A stretch of 64,000 bases of DNA from Aphelenchoides besseyi (taxonomy: Eukaryota > Nematoda > Chromadorea > Rhabditida > Aphelenchoididae): assembly GCA_024699855.1 (NCBI GenBank), contig JAMPIQ010000003.1:6944001-7008000 (forward strand), read 5' to 3'. Below the pieces are notes generated by a model, which made no database searches, was not told the origin of the DNA, and was given only the letters and a program-made list of their open reading frames with translations. Positions 47,145-57,856 of this stretch are shown piece by piece (within the stretch, counting starts at the first letter, position 1; the number at the start of each line of letters is the position of its first letter). The position numbers were made by a program, and so were the translations under genes.

Positions 47145-48073
47145 ATGCTCTTAACATTGGGACTAAAGGAAGTTGGAATTTGGTCGCATATTTTACAGTT
47201 GATCTCGTTCGCTTTTGATGTAAGTGGATAGTTGTTGTAGTTACATATTTTCATATTTCACATCCACTTAGCCACGCATCAATGCGGCCGTTTCTTCGGT
47301 GAACTTGAATCCCAATCACGAGTTTCCGCTGCTGAATGTATTGCGTAGCTGCTCACTAAATACCAATACAACTGCGAAAATCGAATCCATTTTGGTCGAT
47401 GGAAACTACTCGAATGACTTGAAGATCACATTCGTTTACAACGAATTCGTTATGTTATTTGGAAATGGGACGCAGAATCATAAGTGCATTTTCGCAGCTA
47501 TCGAAAGAGGGTTTACTTTGAGTGATTTTATGGAGATCGGACGATTGGTTGGTTGAAATTATGAACAAAAGGAAAGTTCTGATTGCAGTACAAACAAACT
47601 TCCGAATTGTCGATTCTTTTTGGTGGAGAAAGACCCTTGATTGTCGACCAACTCACTGATCTTCTACTTGAAATGGCAAACACAACCACAAAATTAGATG
47701 AAATTAAAACATTAGAGACAATTGTGAATGAGTTGTGTTTGTATTTCGAGAACCAAACGTCAGTTACTCAAAGACTTGCATTTACTTCTCATATTTTGCA
47801 AAAATATCCTGAGGTTCAATCAACTTGCTTTCCTTAAAGACAATCGTTTTAGGTCGGAAACGTAGAAATTGGAGAATGGGGCCAATTAAAAGACATGTTA
47901 AAAGTTCACACGTTTGTAAGTCCGCTTAGAAGAATTATAGTTATCTTCCTTAGTATTCATTTCACGGTTGGCATTGGATTCACATCGGAAATCGTGAAGC
48001 CAACTGTTCTACGCCCATTGAAATGGGAACATTACAAGATCCTGCAAAGTGTACGTCAATAATGGAAACTTAA
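47145..48073 (+). CDS. Unknown protein
   Basis: Five exons join in frame with 39-60 base introns: MLLTLGLKEVGIWSHILQLI, then PRINAAVSSVNLNPNHEFPL, NELCLYFENQTSVTQRLAF, VGNVEIGEWGQLKDMLKVHT, and a last exon YSFHGWHWIHIGNREANCST ending TSIMET. About 230 residues, no signal peptide, mixed helix and strand. I see no known domain. The next two open regions to the right are similar in composition and may be related fast-evolving genes. Confidence 0.5.
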
Positions 48074-48455
48074 ATGACCTAATCAACTAAACACCCATGC
48101 AAAAACGTCGCTCAAAACAATGCACCTTATGAAACATTTATGGGCTTTTGGGTACTCTGTATAAAGGTGGTTTTCCACAATTGCTATTAGTCATACAGTA
48201 TCAATTGTATTCGGAAAATTGTTTGGTCGAATAAAACTTGTTGTATGAAAACCGACTAAACGTCTACTTCTGGAAACATCTTCTTGACCATCTACTCTAC
48301 GGAACGACGTTTTGAGTATTCTCTTGAACAAAGCGAAACATTTAAGCAGGCCACTTGCGACAAATTTCATGTATCGAACGCGTAAACACTACAGAGTTAA
48401 CTTGTAATAATAGCAAAACTGAAGAAGTGAATGGCGATTAACTGTACCCAGAGAA
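48074..48455. other. Spacer without a supported gene
   Basis: AT-rich 3' flank. No pattern seen. Confidence 0.4.
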
Positions 48456-48836
48456 ATGAAGACTAACAATCGATCTAGTGCCACGCTTGGTTTTGCTAGG
48501 ATTTTTGAAATCGACAACTTCCGATTACCTGGAGCTTTTGCATCTAAATCTTATGAGATCACTGGGACATTCAGAAATAAAATTCAAAACGTTTTTACTC
48601 GAATGCACAATTTCAAGAAGACTGATAAGCACGGAATCTCATTTGTACATTCAGTTTGTTTGGAAGAATACTTGAAAGTGATCAAACGGTATTTTAATAG
48701 AGATAGTGACAAAAGTTTTAACCAACGCCATGAAATTCTAAGACGAAGATTTGAAAAATATTCCAATCAGCTGCAGGATAGAACGGTGGGTAGAAAACAC
48801 CGTCGGGTATTCTTTCAGTTAGTTCGCCGTCATTGA
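48456..48836 (+). CDS. Possible single-exon protein, unknown
   Basis: An uninterrupted frame of 126 codons opens with ATG (MKTNNRSSATLGFARIFEID). It is basic and helical (CLEEYLKVIKRYFNRDSDKS, then NQRHEILRRRFEKYSNQLQD), ending FQLVRRH. Length and composition are better than chance for this AT-rich area, but there is no intron, known motif or neighbour to support it. Confidence 0.35.
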   Translation: MKTNNRSSATLGFARIFEIDNFRLPGAFASKSYEITGTFRNKIQNVFTRMHNFKKTDKHGISFVHSVCLEEYLKVIKRYFNRDSDKSFNQRHEILRRRFEKYSNQLQDRTVGRKHRRVFFQLVRRH

Positions 48837-49259
48837 TCTCCACTTGCAAATTTACAACCCAAATTGCTATCGTTGTGTAACTCGACCGTCTTTAATCGAT
48901 TCAACGGTCGGAATCATGACTCGCGGCAAAAATATACCGATCAGCGAAAATCTTTGTCTTTCTAAACAACTACTGAGCAATTCGCAACAAACAATCCTCG
49001 CAGTCCTAATTCCTGTGATCAGATGAACTGAGGCAAAGCAAATGACTGCTTTGAAGCTGGGTATAAATTATAGCGACCAGTCGACAGCAAGTCATTTTGA
49101 AGTCGTGTCTCTGTTAGCTTGGTTATTTCAACTAAAATGTGTAAACCACAGCTGACGACATATTTAAAAGTACTTTTGGTTATGCAGCGAAACAAATTCG
49201 TGTAGTCGTGCATAGAACAATGCGATGGCAGCATTGGATTTTCTCTAATACTTGGTAAG
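48837..49259. other. Spacer without a supported gene
   Basis: Short open frames on both strands, none with support. Confidence 0.35.
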
Positions 49260-50070
49260 TTTTTTTATAACTTATCTTTCTAAACAATAGTATTTAGCTG
49301 ATCTGAAGAGAGATCCTTCGAGTTCCTCATTCGTACCTCAATTTACCAGTTTGTGGTCTTCGAACACGACAGCGAAGACAACAAATTCTCTGTAGCAACA
49401 GCAGAGAACGGTTCTTGCATTCCGTCAACTTCGTTCAAGTTGACGGTCAATGAGATCCGAACTTGGAATCGACTGTTGAAGGTGCAGTACGCAAATTTTT
49501 TGCGATACAAGCACACAAACGCGGAAGATTTGTCGGCTATTGCCAGAATCTTCAAAGGTTTGCTTTTAACGTTATATCTCAAATCAACTCCATTTTAGAA
49601 AAAATTGCGCTAAACCTCGGTTTTGATGCGGATAACGCAAAAGAACACGGTAATATAATAAGGCAAATACAAAAACAATTGTATTCACTTTGCGGTCAAG
49701 CAAAGTCTTTTTATATTTCACCGGAGGTGCGCCCACTCACTCAATTTGAGCCACATTGACATGGGAATCGAAAACTTCCGTAAGTTTTCTTGATATTTCA
49801 AGTCATATTTTGTTTAGATGAATTCAAACGGGTGATGGCAAAGCACCAAACGAAAGGAGTTTGGACAACAAACTCCGGAATGGATTTCAACGGTAAGATT
49901 TTTTTGCTAGAAAAACACTAATTTAAAGTTTTCAGCGACTATCGACGGGAATTTCTTTGATGACTTTCCCACATGTCCTTCTGTTCAGAAACTAAAGTTT
50001 CTTTGGACAGTTCTGGACCTAAATTATGATCTCGTTTCGAAAATCGCTCAAATGCTGCCGTTATTCCCAA
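49260..50070 (+). CDS. Unknown protein, ends unsettled
   Basis: Exons that join cleanly are: one containing YQFVVFEHDSEDNKFSVATA and IRTWNRLLKVQYANFLRYKH, joined by a 40-base intron to EKIALNLGFDADNAKEHGN and QLYSLCGQAKSFYISPE, then IENF|HEFKRVMAKHQTKG and NF|ATIDGNFFDDFPTCPSVQ ending at MLPLFPI. I could not place a convincing start (the region at 49225-49260 has ATG codons but the frame does not connect well). A further frame to the right (50075-50305, CVRVEQYTPEQ) may be a later exon. No family recognised. It could be a decaying gene. Confidence 0.35.
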
Positions 50071-50305
50071 TTTAGTGGAATTGATGTTTTGTGTTAGAGT
50101 TGAACAATACACACCCGAGCAAGTAAGTTACCTCTTTAAAGGCAAATATAAGTTGACTGACATTTTAGTTCAGTATACAAGACTTGGTTGTTTGGATAAA
50201 AAAATGCAAGGATTGAGAAGCTGCACAAAGCAAGTCCCGAAAATGCTCGCTGGAACGTTTATTTTTCGTTCAAAATACGCAAATCGGAGTCAAAAAAGTT
50301 TTTGA

Positions 50306-50937
50306 AGTATGATTCTAACTCATCTTTAAGTTGTCGAACAATTAACTAAAGTGCTCGAAACCACAAAGTTCGATCAACTGCTATCTTCTTATACCGTTCC
50401 AGAATCCAAAAAAAATGGAAATGATGGGCCTATTAAGCACATGTGATGTGGAACTAGGAAATCCAACCGAATTGTAGTGCTGCTATACAATCCACCGTGA
50501 CTTGGATTTACTTGCATTGGACAATGGGTAAACGACATAAGATAGAAACAATTAGTTTCTTTCTTGCATTTGTTCAATCTTTTATTAATGGTTTTCATTT
50601 GCAGTATGTTGTATTTATATCTTTGGAAGATTAAATTGTAACTGTTACAAAGTGGATTTTGTCGATTGTACGGCTAATTCAAAAAATCGGATAATCAACA
50701 CTTACAGACTTTTTCGTTTGATCACGATGTCGTTGGATGTTTGAGTTTCACGACTAAAAATTGCAGTATAGTTAACAAATTGTTTACTCCAACTCGAGAA
50801 ACTGTCTTTTTTTATAAGAAACTTGTTGAAATGCGAATAAACGTTTCAATTTGTTTTTGGTTTCCGTTCGGAATTCAAACATGATTCATTTCATCGGTTT
50901 GCTGTTCGTTCGTTTTTGTTGCGAGTTATCCAAAGAA
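50306..50937. other. Spacer without a supported gene
   Basis: AT-rich upstream region of the 50938 gene. Nothing supported. Confidence 0.4.
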
Positions 50938-51843
50938 TGAGGCCAACTCCACGATTGTCTTCGAATTCGGCTGATCCAGCAATATGGATTTTGATAATAC
51001 CACTTTCGATTGCGTTAACTACTATCGGCCTTATGGTTTGGTTCTCGATTTTTTATCTCAAGATGAACGTAGTTGTGTTAGTGGATGTTAAACAAATTGG
51101 AGAAATCAGAATGTACGTTTGCGTTCGGAAATGTTCATGTCATACACATCGCTCAGGCTACAGACCTATGTTCGATGCATAGCCGAGAAGAAGTCGAAAT
51201 TGGAGTGTGCAAGAGAACAAGGTTCGATTGTTTTGCAGGCCAATGTCTTGTACGAAGAATACAAAAACAGAAATCGACCATCTACGCAGTTTCGTAGGCT
51301 TCTTCTGACATAGCAGTTGACATTGTGATTGTTTGTAGTCGGATGTGTTCACGAGGTTTACATGACAAAAACAGAAGACACAGAGAAATGTGCTTTCCAG
51401 TTCATATCTCAAAAGCTGCAAGATGTGACGAATAAGACGATTGACATTCTGGAATACTGTTCGTAAGTCTCAATTTAAAGTGTTATTGCGAGTTTTTAGA
51501 TACGTAAAGCGTTTCGAACTGCCATTTCTTTGCGAATTACGAAGAAGTTGTGCAAAAACGGTAAACGAAGCGGAATGGATAGAAGTTGAATACGTTCATC
51601 GATTTGTTCGTGCAATTTTGTTGAGAAGCGACAGTCGAGAACAATCGCCAGCAAAGTAAGTTCTCAGCTTCGCCCACTCAACAGCTTTTGATTTTAAGAA
51701 TTAACGCGGCATGCAGCGACCTTCCACTTCCGCTTCTATTGAACCACGGAGGTATGATCTACGAGTTGAGTACAGCGAAGAATGGAACAACATTTTTGAA
51801 TTTCAATTTCTATAAGAAATTTGATTGTAAGAATTTATTTTAA
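50938..51843 (+). CDS. Unknown single-pass membrane protein
   Basis: Exons from ATG 50938 join in frame: MRPTPRLSSNSADPAIW plus a strong membrane helix (ILIIPLSIALTTIGLMVWFS), then MFMSYTSLRLQTYVRCIAEK, CVHEVYMTKTEDTEKCAFQF, RFELPFLCELRRSCAKTVNE and INAACSDLPLPLLLNHGG, ending near 51843. The part after the helix is about 200 residues with several cysteines, suggesting a folded lumenal or extracellular domain on a type II protein. It ends only about 20 bases from the convergent L41 gene. Family not recognised. Confidence 0.6.
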
Positions 51844-51862
51844 ACCATTGAACTTTAAAAAC

Positions 51863-52457
51863 CTAATGATTGTCACTCTTTTTCTTTTTGAATTCATCTC
51901 GTATTCGCTGTTTGTAAAAAAGATCGAACAACGTTTTGGACGTCATTTTAGGTGGTGGCCATCGTCCCCACTCCTCTGTGTGTTTGTCTGCTTCTTCTTC
52001 ACTTCCATATTTTGCAAGTGCACTTTCGTAGACTTGACGACTGAATTTACTCGTTGAAATTCGTTGGAATTGTTGATTACCTACCGTTTTTCGATTTCTA
52101 CATCAGTTCGATATGAGACGTAGGGTTTCAGTTCAAAACCGTTCAGATCGGGGACAATCATCTCCGGGATCATTTCTTGGACTTTGACAAATTTGCCGCT
52201 TACCGGATCCACGTATCCGGTCGGATTGACATGCGTATAATCTAAAGCACATAAGAGAAAAAAGAATCGAACTTACTGCGCAACTCCTTTGGATTCAAAC
52301 TGAACAGTTTCGGATTCAATTCTGGAAACTCTCGGCGGTTTCCCGGCCATAGAGGTTTCTCGTGGTAATGTGGACCATATTTTCGCAGTCCAGTAGACCC
52401 CTTCTTTACGAATGGCCACGGTGCTGGATAATGTTTTGGCCAAAGAAAACGAACCAT
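51863..52457 (-). CDS. mrpl-41: Mitochondrial ribosomal protein L41
   Basis: Three exons from ATG 52457 give about 160 residues. The N-terminus [20 protein letters not shown] and [20 protein letters not shown] is divergent. The diagnostic mL41 core follows: [20 protein letters not shown], then [16 protein letters not shown], nearly matching 'VPDLTGFKLKPYVSY' of animal L41. The last exon continues [20 protein letters not shown] and ends [12 protein letters not shown]. The gene is head to head with MED27, 139 bases apart, and probably shares its promoter. Confidence 0.88.
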
Positions 52458-52596
52458 TTTAATCAACAAAAAACCAGAAAAAACAGAATCGCAGCTGAAA
52501 AAACCAACGAATCGATAGGAATTTTCAGTTGCTGTGAGTCTGCGTTCCCACAAAAAACTGCGTTTGGTATTCCGTTTATGTTTTTATTCGTTCAAG

Positions 52597-53763
52597 ATGA
52601 GTTTGACTTCCGAGCTTATGGAAGGAATTAAAAAACGTGAGTTTGTTTTGAATTTCAGTTTAATTCGTAAATTCAGAACGCGAACTTGTCAATTCTCTAC
52701 GACAAAGTGTTTTGGATATCAACAAATACGTGAACAATGTTTACAAAGTTGAATCCAATGGTCTGGCAAGTGGAAACGTCGATGATGCGCGAGAATCGTG
52801 GAGGAAGTTCGGCGAGCAACTTGAGGAAACTTACGAGTAAGTTTGTTGTTTTTGCTTAGTTAGCTAATCCCAAACATTTAGAAGTCTTGAATCCAGCACA
52901 CTGCAAATGGCCAAATCGAAAGACAAATGGAATTCTGCCGAAATGAATCGACTGCACACCTTCTTGTTGGACGCTCTTGCCGATCCGAACAACGCGGAGA
53001 TCTACAACAAAGCATTGAAGTTAACGAACACCCGCGATACAACAGATGTGAGTTGGTTTCCAAGCTTTGTACGATGTCGGATTTGTTTCAGAATTATACA
53101 AAGTATACTCAAGAGTTTCTGAAAGCCTTCGGCGGATCTACAAACCGACATCGGAAGTTGCCGAAAGTTACACCATATGCGATGAGTGCACACAACGAGC
53201 AAATTGAATCGGTTGGTAACACATTGCGAAATATCTTGAACTTCTGTTTTAGTGCCTGAAGACGTTGAAAGACACTGCAACTAACAAGAACCGAACGCTA
53301 TGGCGCTGGTTGGAGCGAAATGCGTATGGTGGTTTATTGGAAGTTCGTGCGGTTTACTCGTCTCAATCTCAACAAGTTGATCTCGTTAAAATGTGTATCA
53401 TAGTCACAAACGGTGTTATTGATTACGTTCAATTCTTGGCTACGCACGAAGAGTGGACATACAGAGAAGAGAACCGAAAACAAGTGAGTTTCTTTAGTGA
53501 TTTGTTTAAACTTTGATTTTTCGGTGGATTTGAGTGTACAAAGCAAATACGATTATTTTCGTCGAGTGAGTGCCTACGCAAACAACATGTGGGTACCCAG
53601 TTTGACGTCGAGCACATCGGTACCGTTGCATCGTTGTATCGTCATGTTCACATCACTGCCGAATTTCGAGCAGCCGTGCAAAAACTGCAAGAAATATCTG
53701 AAGAACTTCGTACCGGCAATCACCGAGAAGAACGAGCGATGGCTACACGAATCGTGCAAGTAG
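52597..53763 (+). CDS. med-27: Mediator complex subunit 27
   Basis: MED27 belongs to the upper-tail/head part of Mediator. Exons from ATG 52597 (MSLTSELMEGIKKQRELVNS) give a helical N-terminal half (DINKYVNNVYKVESNGLASG), a middle part (LEVRAVYSSQSQQVDLVKMC, VTNGVIDYVQFLATHEEW) and a last exon with SKYDYFRRVSAYANN. It ends in the family's zinc-binding end PCKNCKKYL...WLHESCK (C-x2-C, then H-x3-C). The exon ending RKQ at 53483 is in phase 0, but the last exon, in the conserved frame, has no phase-0 acceptor; the natural acceptor before TGTACAAAG would shift frame. Either a weak donor in HEE|GTGG is used or the copy is damaged or mis-sequenced. Function assignment rests on the overall pattern. 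Confidence 0.8.
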
Positions 53764-53865
53764 CCGAACCTTTTTACTTATCAGTAAATAAATGTTTGTT
53801 TGTTTTCGAGTTCTGTAACAGAATAATTTTCAACGTTTATTTGAAGAAAAGCACGAAGAAAAAGA

Positions 53866-54173
53866 TCAGACCGTCTCACGCGCAGTTTTGGGTGGGTCAC
53901 CATCAGAACTCGTAGACGTTGCACTAAAAATATTCTTCGAAATTCAATCGTTTCATCAACTTACTTGGCTTTCTGATAACAACGATAACCACAATAAACG
54001 AAGCCCCCGAGCACGAGAATGGGAAGCCAGTTTTCGACGATAAAGCCATGAGTATTGTTCAAGAAACCGCATTGAGTTGGTTTTGAATTTGGAGTGAAAG
54101 AATTGACGATCGTTTTCTTGGCATTGGAGACGACTTCGACTCCAGAATTCGCAACTTGCGATGGTCCCATCAT
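53866..54173 (-). CDS. Small single-pass membrane protein
   Basis: Two exons from ATG 54173 (MMGPSQVANSGVEVVSNAKK) give about 89 residues. One membrane segment (VENWLPILVLGGFVYCGYRC) near residues 46-65 is followed by a short polar tail after a 44-base intron (ATSTSSDGDPPKTARETV). Its 3' end lies about 100 bases from MED27, convergent. Possibly a tail-region mitochondrial or ER protein. Not recognised. Confidence 0.55.
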
Positions 54174-54316
54174 GATGAGAAGTCGATACGGAAGAAAAGA
54201 AAGAAGCGAGAATAAAACACCGATGCGGAAAGCAAAAATGAGACAAAAACGAATAAAACGCAGTTATTTACGGGAACTTTCAATCATGCAAATTTGCTTG
54301 AATAGGTGATATGGCG

Positions 54317-55268
54317 CTACCAAAAGTATTCAAGGCCAATTATGATCTTGAATCCATCAGTCGAATGGTGCTCATGCAGAGATCTTCGCGGCGGAATAGA
54401 AACTCCACGACAAAAATGTCGAGATAGAACGTGTCCTCGTTTGAAGACGTAACCCTTGGAGTAGAGTTCGGAACGAAGATCTTGATCGTGTTGATCATTG
54501 CATCTGCAAAACAAGTTGTGGACAGTTCAAGTACTTGGAATTTACTCCAATTGATCATTAGTTTCCAGAGCCATTTGTTGATTTGCATATATCAACGCAT
54601 AATACGCATCCGTAAGAAAAACAGAGCATTTTCGACGCGCTAGACATATAAACGGATACAAGTAAGCTTTGTTTAGGCTAAAAGGTCCACTGAGTTTGAT
54701 AATTTCTGGCAGCCTACTTGCACAGCGTGTTGCGATCGAAACACTTTCTTTCGTAATTCTCACTATTCATCAGTTTTTGAACTTCGATGGCGTAGAAGTC
54801 GGGCATAAACTCCAGTAACTATACAAGAACACCAAATACTTGTGTTTTATTATAGTGAACGTACTTGTTGACTGCAGTTTTGATACAACTCGTGAACAAT
54901 CGATGAAATGTTTGCTGAAGTGATTGGTTTGATTGCAGTTGACAGTACTTACCGCGCGTTCCAAACCGTTCTTTGAATCCAACGGCATATCCAAAATTGA
55001 ACAACAAATTTGCGGGTTTGACGTTCAACGCATCGACACAATCGAATGGGCAAAAACACTTCGTTTATCTATTACCTTCTTTTCAGACTTACTCAACCGC
55101 CTCTGCACATTCGTTGATTTGTCGAGCACTAAAAGTTGAGTTTGTTTACTGCACTCGATTTTCTTCATACACTTCATTTCGATCGAAGGCTGACGTTGAA
55201 CGATCACATTGAGCGACAGACGACTCAAAAAGTGCCACGAAAAGTAAGAGAATGGAAAGCGATTTCAT
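54317..55268 (-). CDS. Secreted Cys-rich protein, unknown family
   Basis: ATG 55268 gives a signal peptide (MKSLSILLLFVALFESSVAQ). Later exons read RQINECAEAVE, CFCPFDCVDALNVKPANLLF, ISSIVHELYQNCSQQ, LLEFMPDFYAIEVQKLMNSE, CFDRNTLCNLNKAYLYPF and a basic end (VFKRGHVLSRHFCRG) to the stop at 54317. About 270 residues with more than ten cysteines, suggesting a disulphide-rich extracellular fold. The first intron is unclear: the strongest frame-keeping choice is only 21 bases (55129-55149), while a 66-base alternative uses a weaker donor (GTCAGC). Family not recognised. Confidence 0.6.
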
Positions 55269-55533
55269 GGTAATCAGAATACCAAACAAATGGCAACAAG
55301 TTCTTTGGCCATGGGGTCTATGTTCAAATTAACTGCAATCATATCGGAACTCGTAAATTCGTTGCATAACTCTGACTTTCAAGAACAAATTGGCTGCTTT
55401 CAATTTTGTTGTTAATACAAGAAATCGAGAAGCCGTCGGATGGTTAAATCGTAATGATACACGTTCACAAGTAGATTTGGTTTTGTGATCATTGATTATC
55501 CGTTTTTAGACCGATTTTAACGGCAAAGAACGA

Positions 55534-55755
55534 GATGCCAAGCGATGGCCGAAAAGCAAAATCCGTGAGTTCAATCACTTTGCTTGTTTTGTTCATCTTC
55601 TGCTTTCAGCGCCATCAGAAGAGTACGACGTCTTCACGAACGTCTTGTTCGGATTGTTCTTCTACATTGTCATGATTTTTGTTTTGTACTTTGCGGGCGC
55701 AATCGACAAGTTGGTCGATTGCGCAAATTTCCGTTGCATGAGCAGTTGGTTATAA
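55534..55755 (+). CDS. Tiny membrane protein
   Basis: A short gene follows an acceptor-like TTTTTAG. The second exon encodes one hydrophobic segment (VFTNVLFGLFFYIVMIFVLY) and ends DCANFRCMSSWL, TAA at 55755. The first exon starts at ATG 55534 (MPSDGRKAKS). The phase-0 join needs acceptor GAAGAG|TACGAC rather than the stronger TTTCAG, so the first residues are uncertain. Resembles small single-helix mitochondrial or ER subunits in form only. Confidence 0.4.
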   Translation, partial: DAKRWPKSKIREFNHFACFVHLLLSAPSEEYDVFTNVLFGLFFYIVMIFVLYFAGAIDKLVDCANFRCMSSWL

Positions 55756-55895
55756 TTCTTTTGATTAGTTTGCCATTACCTTGTTTATTTCTGACATCTA
55801 ATAAAATTTGAATGACCAGAAACCCAGAGCATGACAATAACTTTTGATCAGTCACATTCTTCGGCGACTTCATTCTTTCGATTGGGGGCAGGGCG

Positions 55896-57409
55896 ATGAG
55901 TCGCGAAAACAACACTCCGGAACGACCAAATCAATTCAAACGTCTCATCAACTATCTCAAAGCTCGACGTGCAAAACTCTTATCTGCTGAGAACAACATG
56001 AACGAAGCTCAGCAGAATGTGACTGTCGAAAGCAAAGTCAACCCGAAAACTAAAAACGAGGTTTGTTCTCAGTTCTTCTAAACCTTCTGACCATCAATTC
56101 AGAATTCTGTTCGACCGTGTACTCTTCAAAAGAAACCCATTTGAGGTCGGAACGCTGAACGCGACATCAGTGCTGTGTCCCAGAAGCCCAAAGAACGCTC
56201 CACAGCTCAACAGAAACCTATTAAACTAACAGCTTCCAAAGAACAACAATCGAAAACTCAACGCTCAATTCGACGCACGTAAGTTTTGATCGACCCAGTC
56301 AATCAGTGTTCGTGCTTTCAGTAGTGTCGAAAAGACTCAAAAAGCAACCACCACTTCATTTGCTGCTCCAATTCAAAAGGTATCTGCTCCTAAATTCAAT
56401 TCACAGATGTATTTTAGAAAGCGACCACCGCTCAAAATCGTCAGTCACGTTCACGTCGTCGTCGTCGTTCGAGTGATGAAACAGAAGAGGAAACAGTCAC
56501 TGAATGTAGGGAAACCACATTCTGTCGATTCTTTTTGTTTTCAGCCATCAAGCGCAGTTTCAAGACAATTCGCCGTCGAAGCAAAGACAAGTTCACGAAA
56601 ATGCGAGTGGTGATGAGTCGTCCGCTTCGTGAACGCGGAATGCAAAAGATGTTGGAACGCGTCAAGAATCGCGAACAAGCCAGTGAGGGAAATGCTCATT
56701 TGAAGGAAGGAGACGATCAGTTTCCACGACTCAAAACACATGCCCGAAAATTGACTGATGGATCACCAAAGAACTCGAAAGCATCACCGAAAACTGCTGA
56801 CGAGAATACTACGCAGGTCAGTTGCTCAACATAGATGATGGCTGAACTGAACTTTCAGAAAAGCGCTTACGAAGAGAACTCAAAACACGAAAAAGTATCG
56901 ATTCTTAACGCAGATGGACGACCGTTTTGGCAGCAAAAGAATAAAGGTAAACAACAAGCACTGATGGACGAAGAGGATATAACCGACGATTCGTTGCCTA
57001 TGAACGCATCGATCATCGTCGAGATCACTGCGGGAAACATCAAACTGACGGAAATGCCCAAAACTAAGTGAGTTTGTCTTCTACTTCTAACCGCTTTTTT
57101 GGGCTTCTACTGAACCCGTACGGCGACTTGGAAGTGATGAAGGCTCGTGATTCGGTTTTCTTCAACCACGAGATCCTCTTCAGGTTCTTTCGAACTTTCT
57201 TTCTTCACTGATTGACTTTCAGCAACACAGTTCGCTCGATGGTCAATTTGGCCGATGATGGCGAAACGAAGTCCGAATACCAAGTGACCGAAACCCAAGA
57301 TGAACCGAATCGAAAACCTCTGACTATCACTGAGCCTGAGACCATCGTTTACTACGATTCTGATGGAACATACTATACGCTTCCAATTAGTCCAGCAAAA
57401 AAGAAATAA
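55896..57409 (+). CDS. Basic low-complexity protein
   Basis: ATG 55896 (MSRENNTPERPNQFKRLINY) opens a gene of about seven exons ending at 57409. The product is very basic and disordered: KPKERSTAQQKPIKLTASKE, an Arg-rich block (RQSRSRRRRRSSDETEEE), KRSFKTIRRRSKDKFTKMRV and KNREQASEGNAHLKEG, then a more acidic C-terminus (NASIIVEITAGNIKLTEMPK, ETIVYYDSDGTYYTLP). The RS-type composition suggests a nucleic-acid- or cytoskeleton-binding role but no domain is seen. A join near 56119-56145 needs either a 27-base intron or a longer one with a weak donor. Confidence 0.55.
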
Positions 57410-57460
57410 ACAATCCTTTTTATTCAGACATAAATACGAACGAATTTACTACAAGAGATC

Positions 57461-57856
57461 TCATTGTTGGTTTTCGGACTTCTTGAAGGTGATTGGAATG
57501 GAATACTTCTTTGGTTCGTTCACGGCCGCCAACTTGTTTGCACAAACCACAATCTCTCCACGTTCGTTCAATTCGCAGCGAACAGATTCACGATCCACGT
57601 CTTTGGGCAGTTGGATTGAACGTTTCAGAGAACGAGCGTAGTGTTCGTTACGACTGTTGAGCTTCTGTTCGGCTTCGATTACAATCACATCGCCGTTGTG
57701 TTGAACGGAGATATCCGACGGTCGGAAGCCCTGGAAGTTGCAGGTGTATCGAAAGTCGCCGCTTTTGTCCACATCAGTGGTGCCCATCGAGCGTTCCATT
57801 CGTTGAATCGACGGCCACATATCGTCCAAAAGAGAGTCGAGAAGAATCAATGACAT
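57461..57856 (-). CDS. Small heat-shock protein (HSP20)
   Basis: This is an ATP-independent holdase chaperone of the alpha-crystallin family, intronless, 131 residues, from ATG 57856 (MSLILLDSLLDDMWPSIQRM). The alpha-crystallin domain is complete: DFRYTCNFQGFRPSDISVQH, VIVIEAEQKL, HYARSLKRSIQLPKDVDR, then CELNERGEIVVCANK containing the A/G-x-L-like strand region. The C-terminal IxI-type motif appears as KKYSIPITF. It forms a head-to-head pair with the 58136 gene. The shared 279-base promoter holds heat-shock elements, so heat induction is expected. Confidence 0.93.
   Translation of the reverse strand: MSLILLDSLLDDMWPSIQRMERSMGTTDVDKSGDFRYTCNFQGFRPSDISVQHNGDVIVIEAEQKLNSRNEHYARSLKRSIQLPKDVDRESVRCELNERGEIVVCANKLAAVNEPKKYSIPITFKKSENQQ

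Noticed and set aside
53589..53830. Alternative MED27 ending (FDVEHIGTVASLYRH) after a 36-base intron
   Set aside because: It keeps phase with the previous exon only without the family's zinc-binding end; the overlapping frame has the conserved C-x2-C and H-x3-C pattern.
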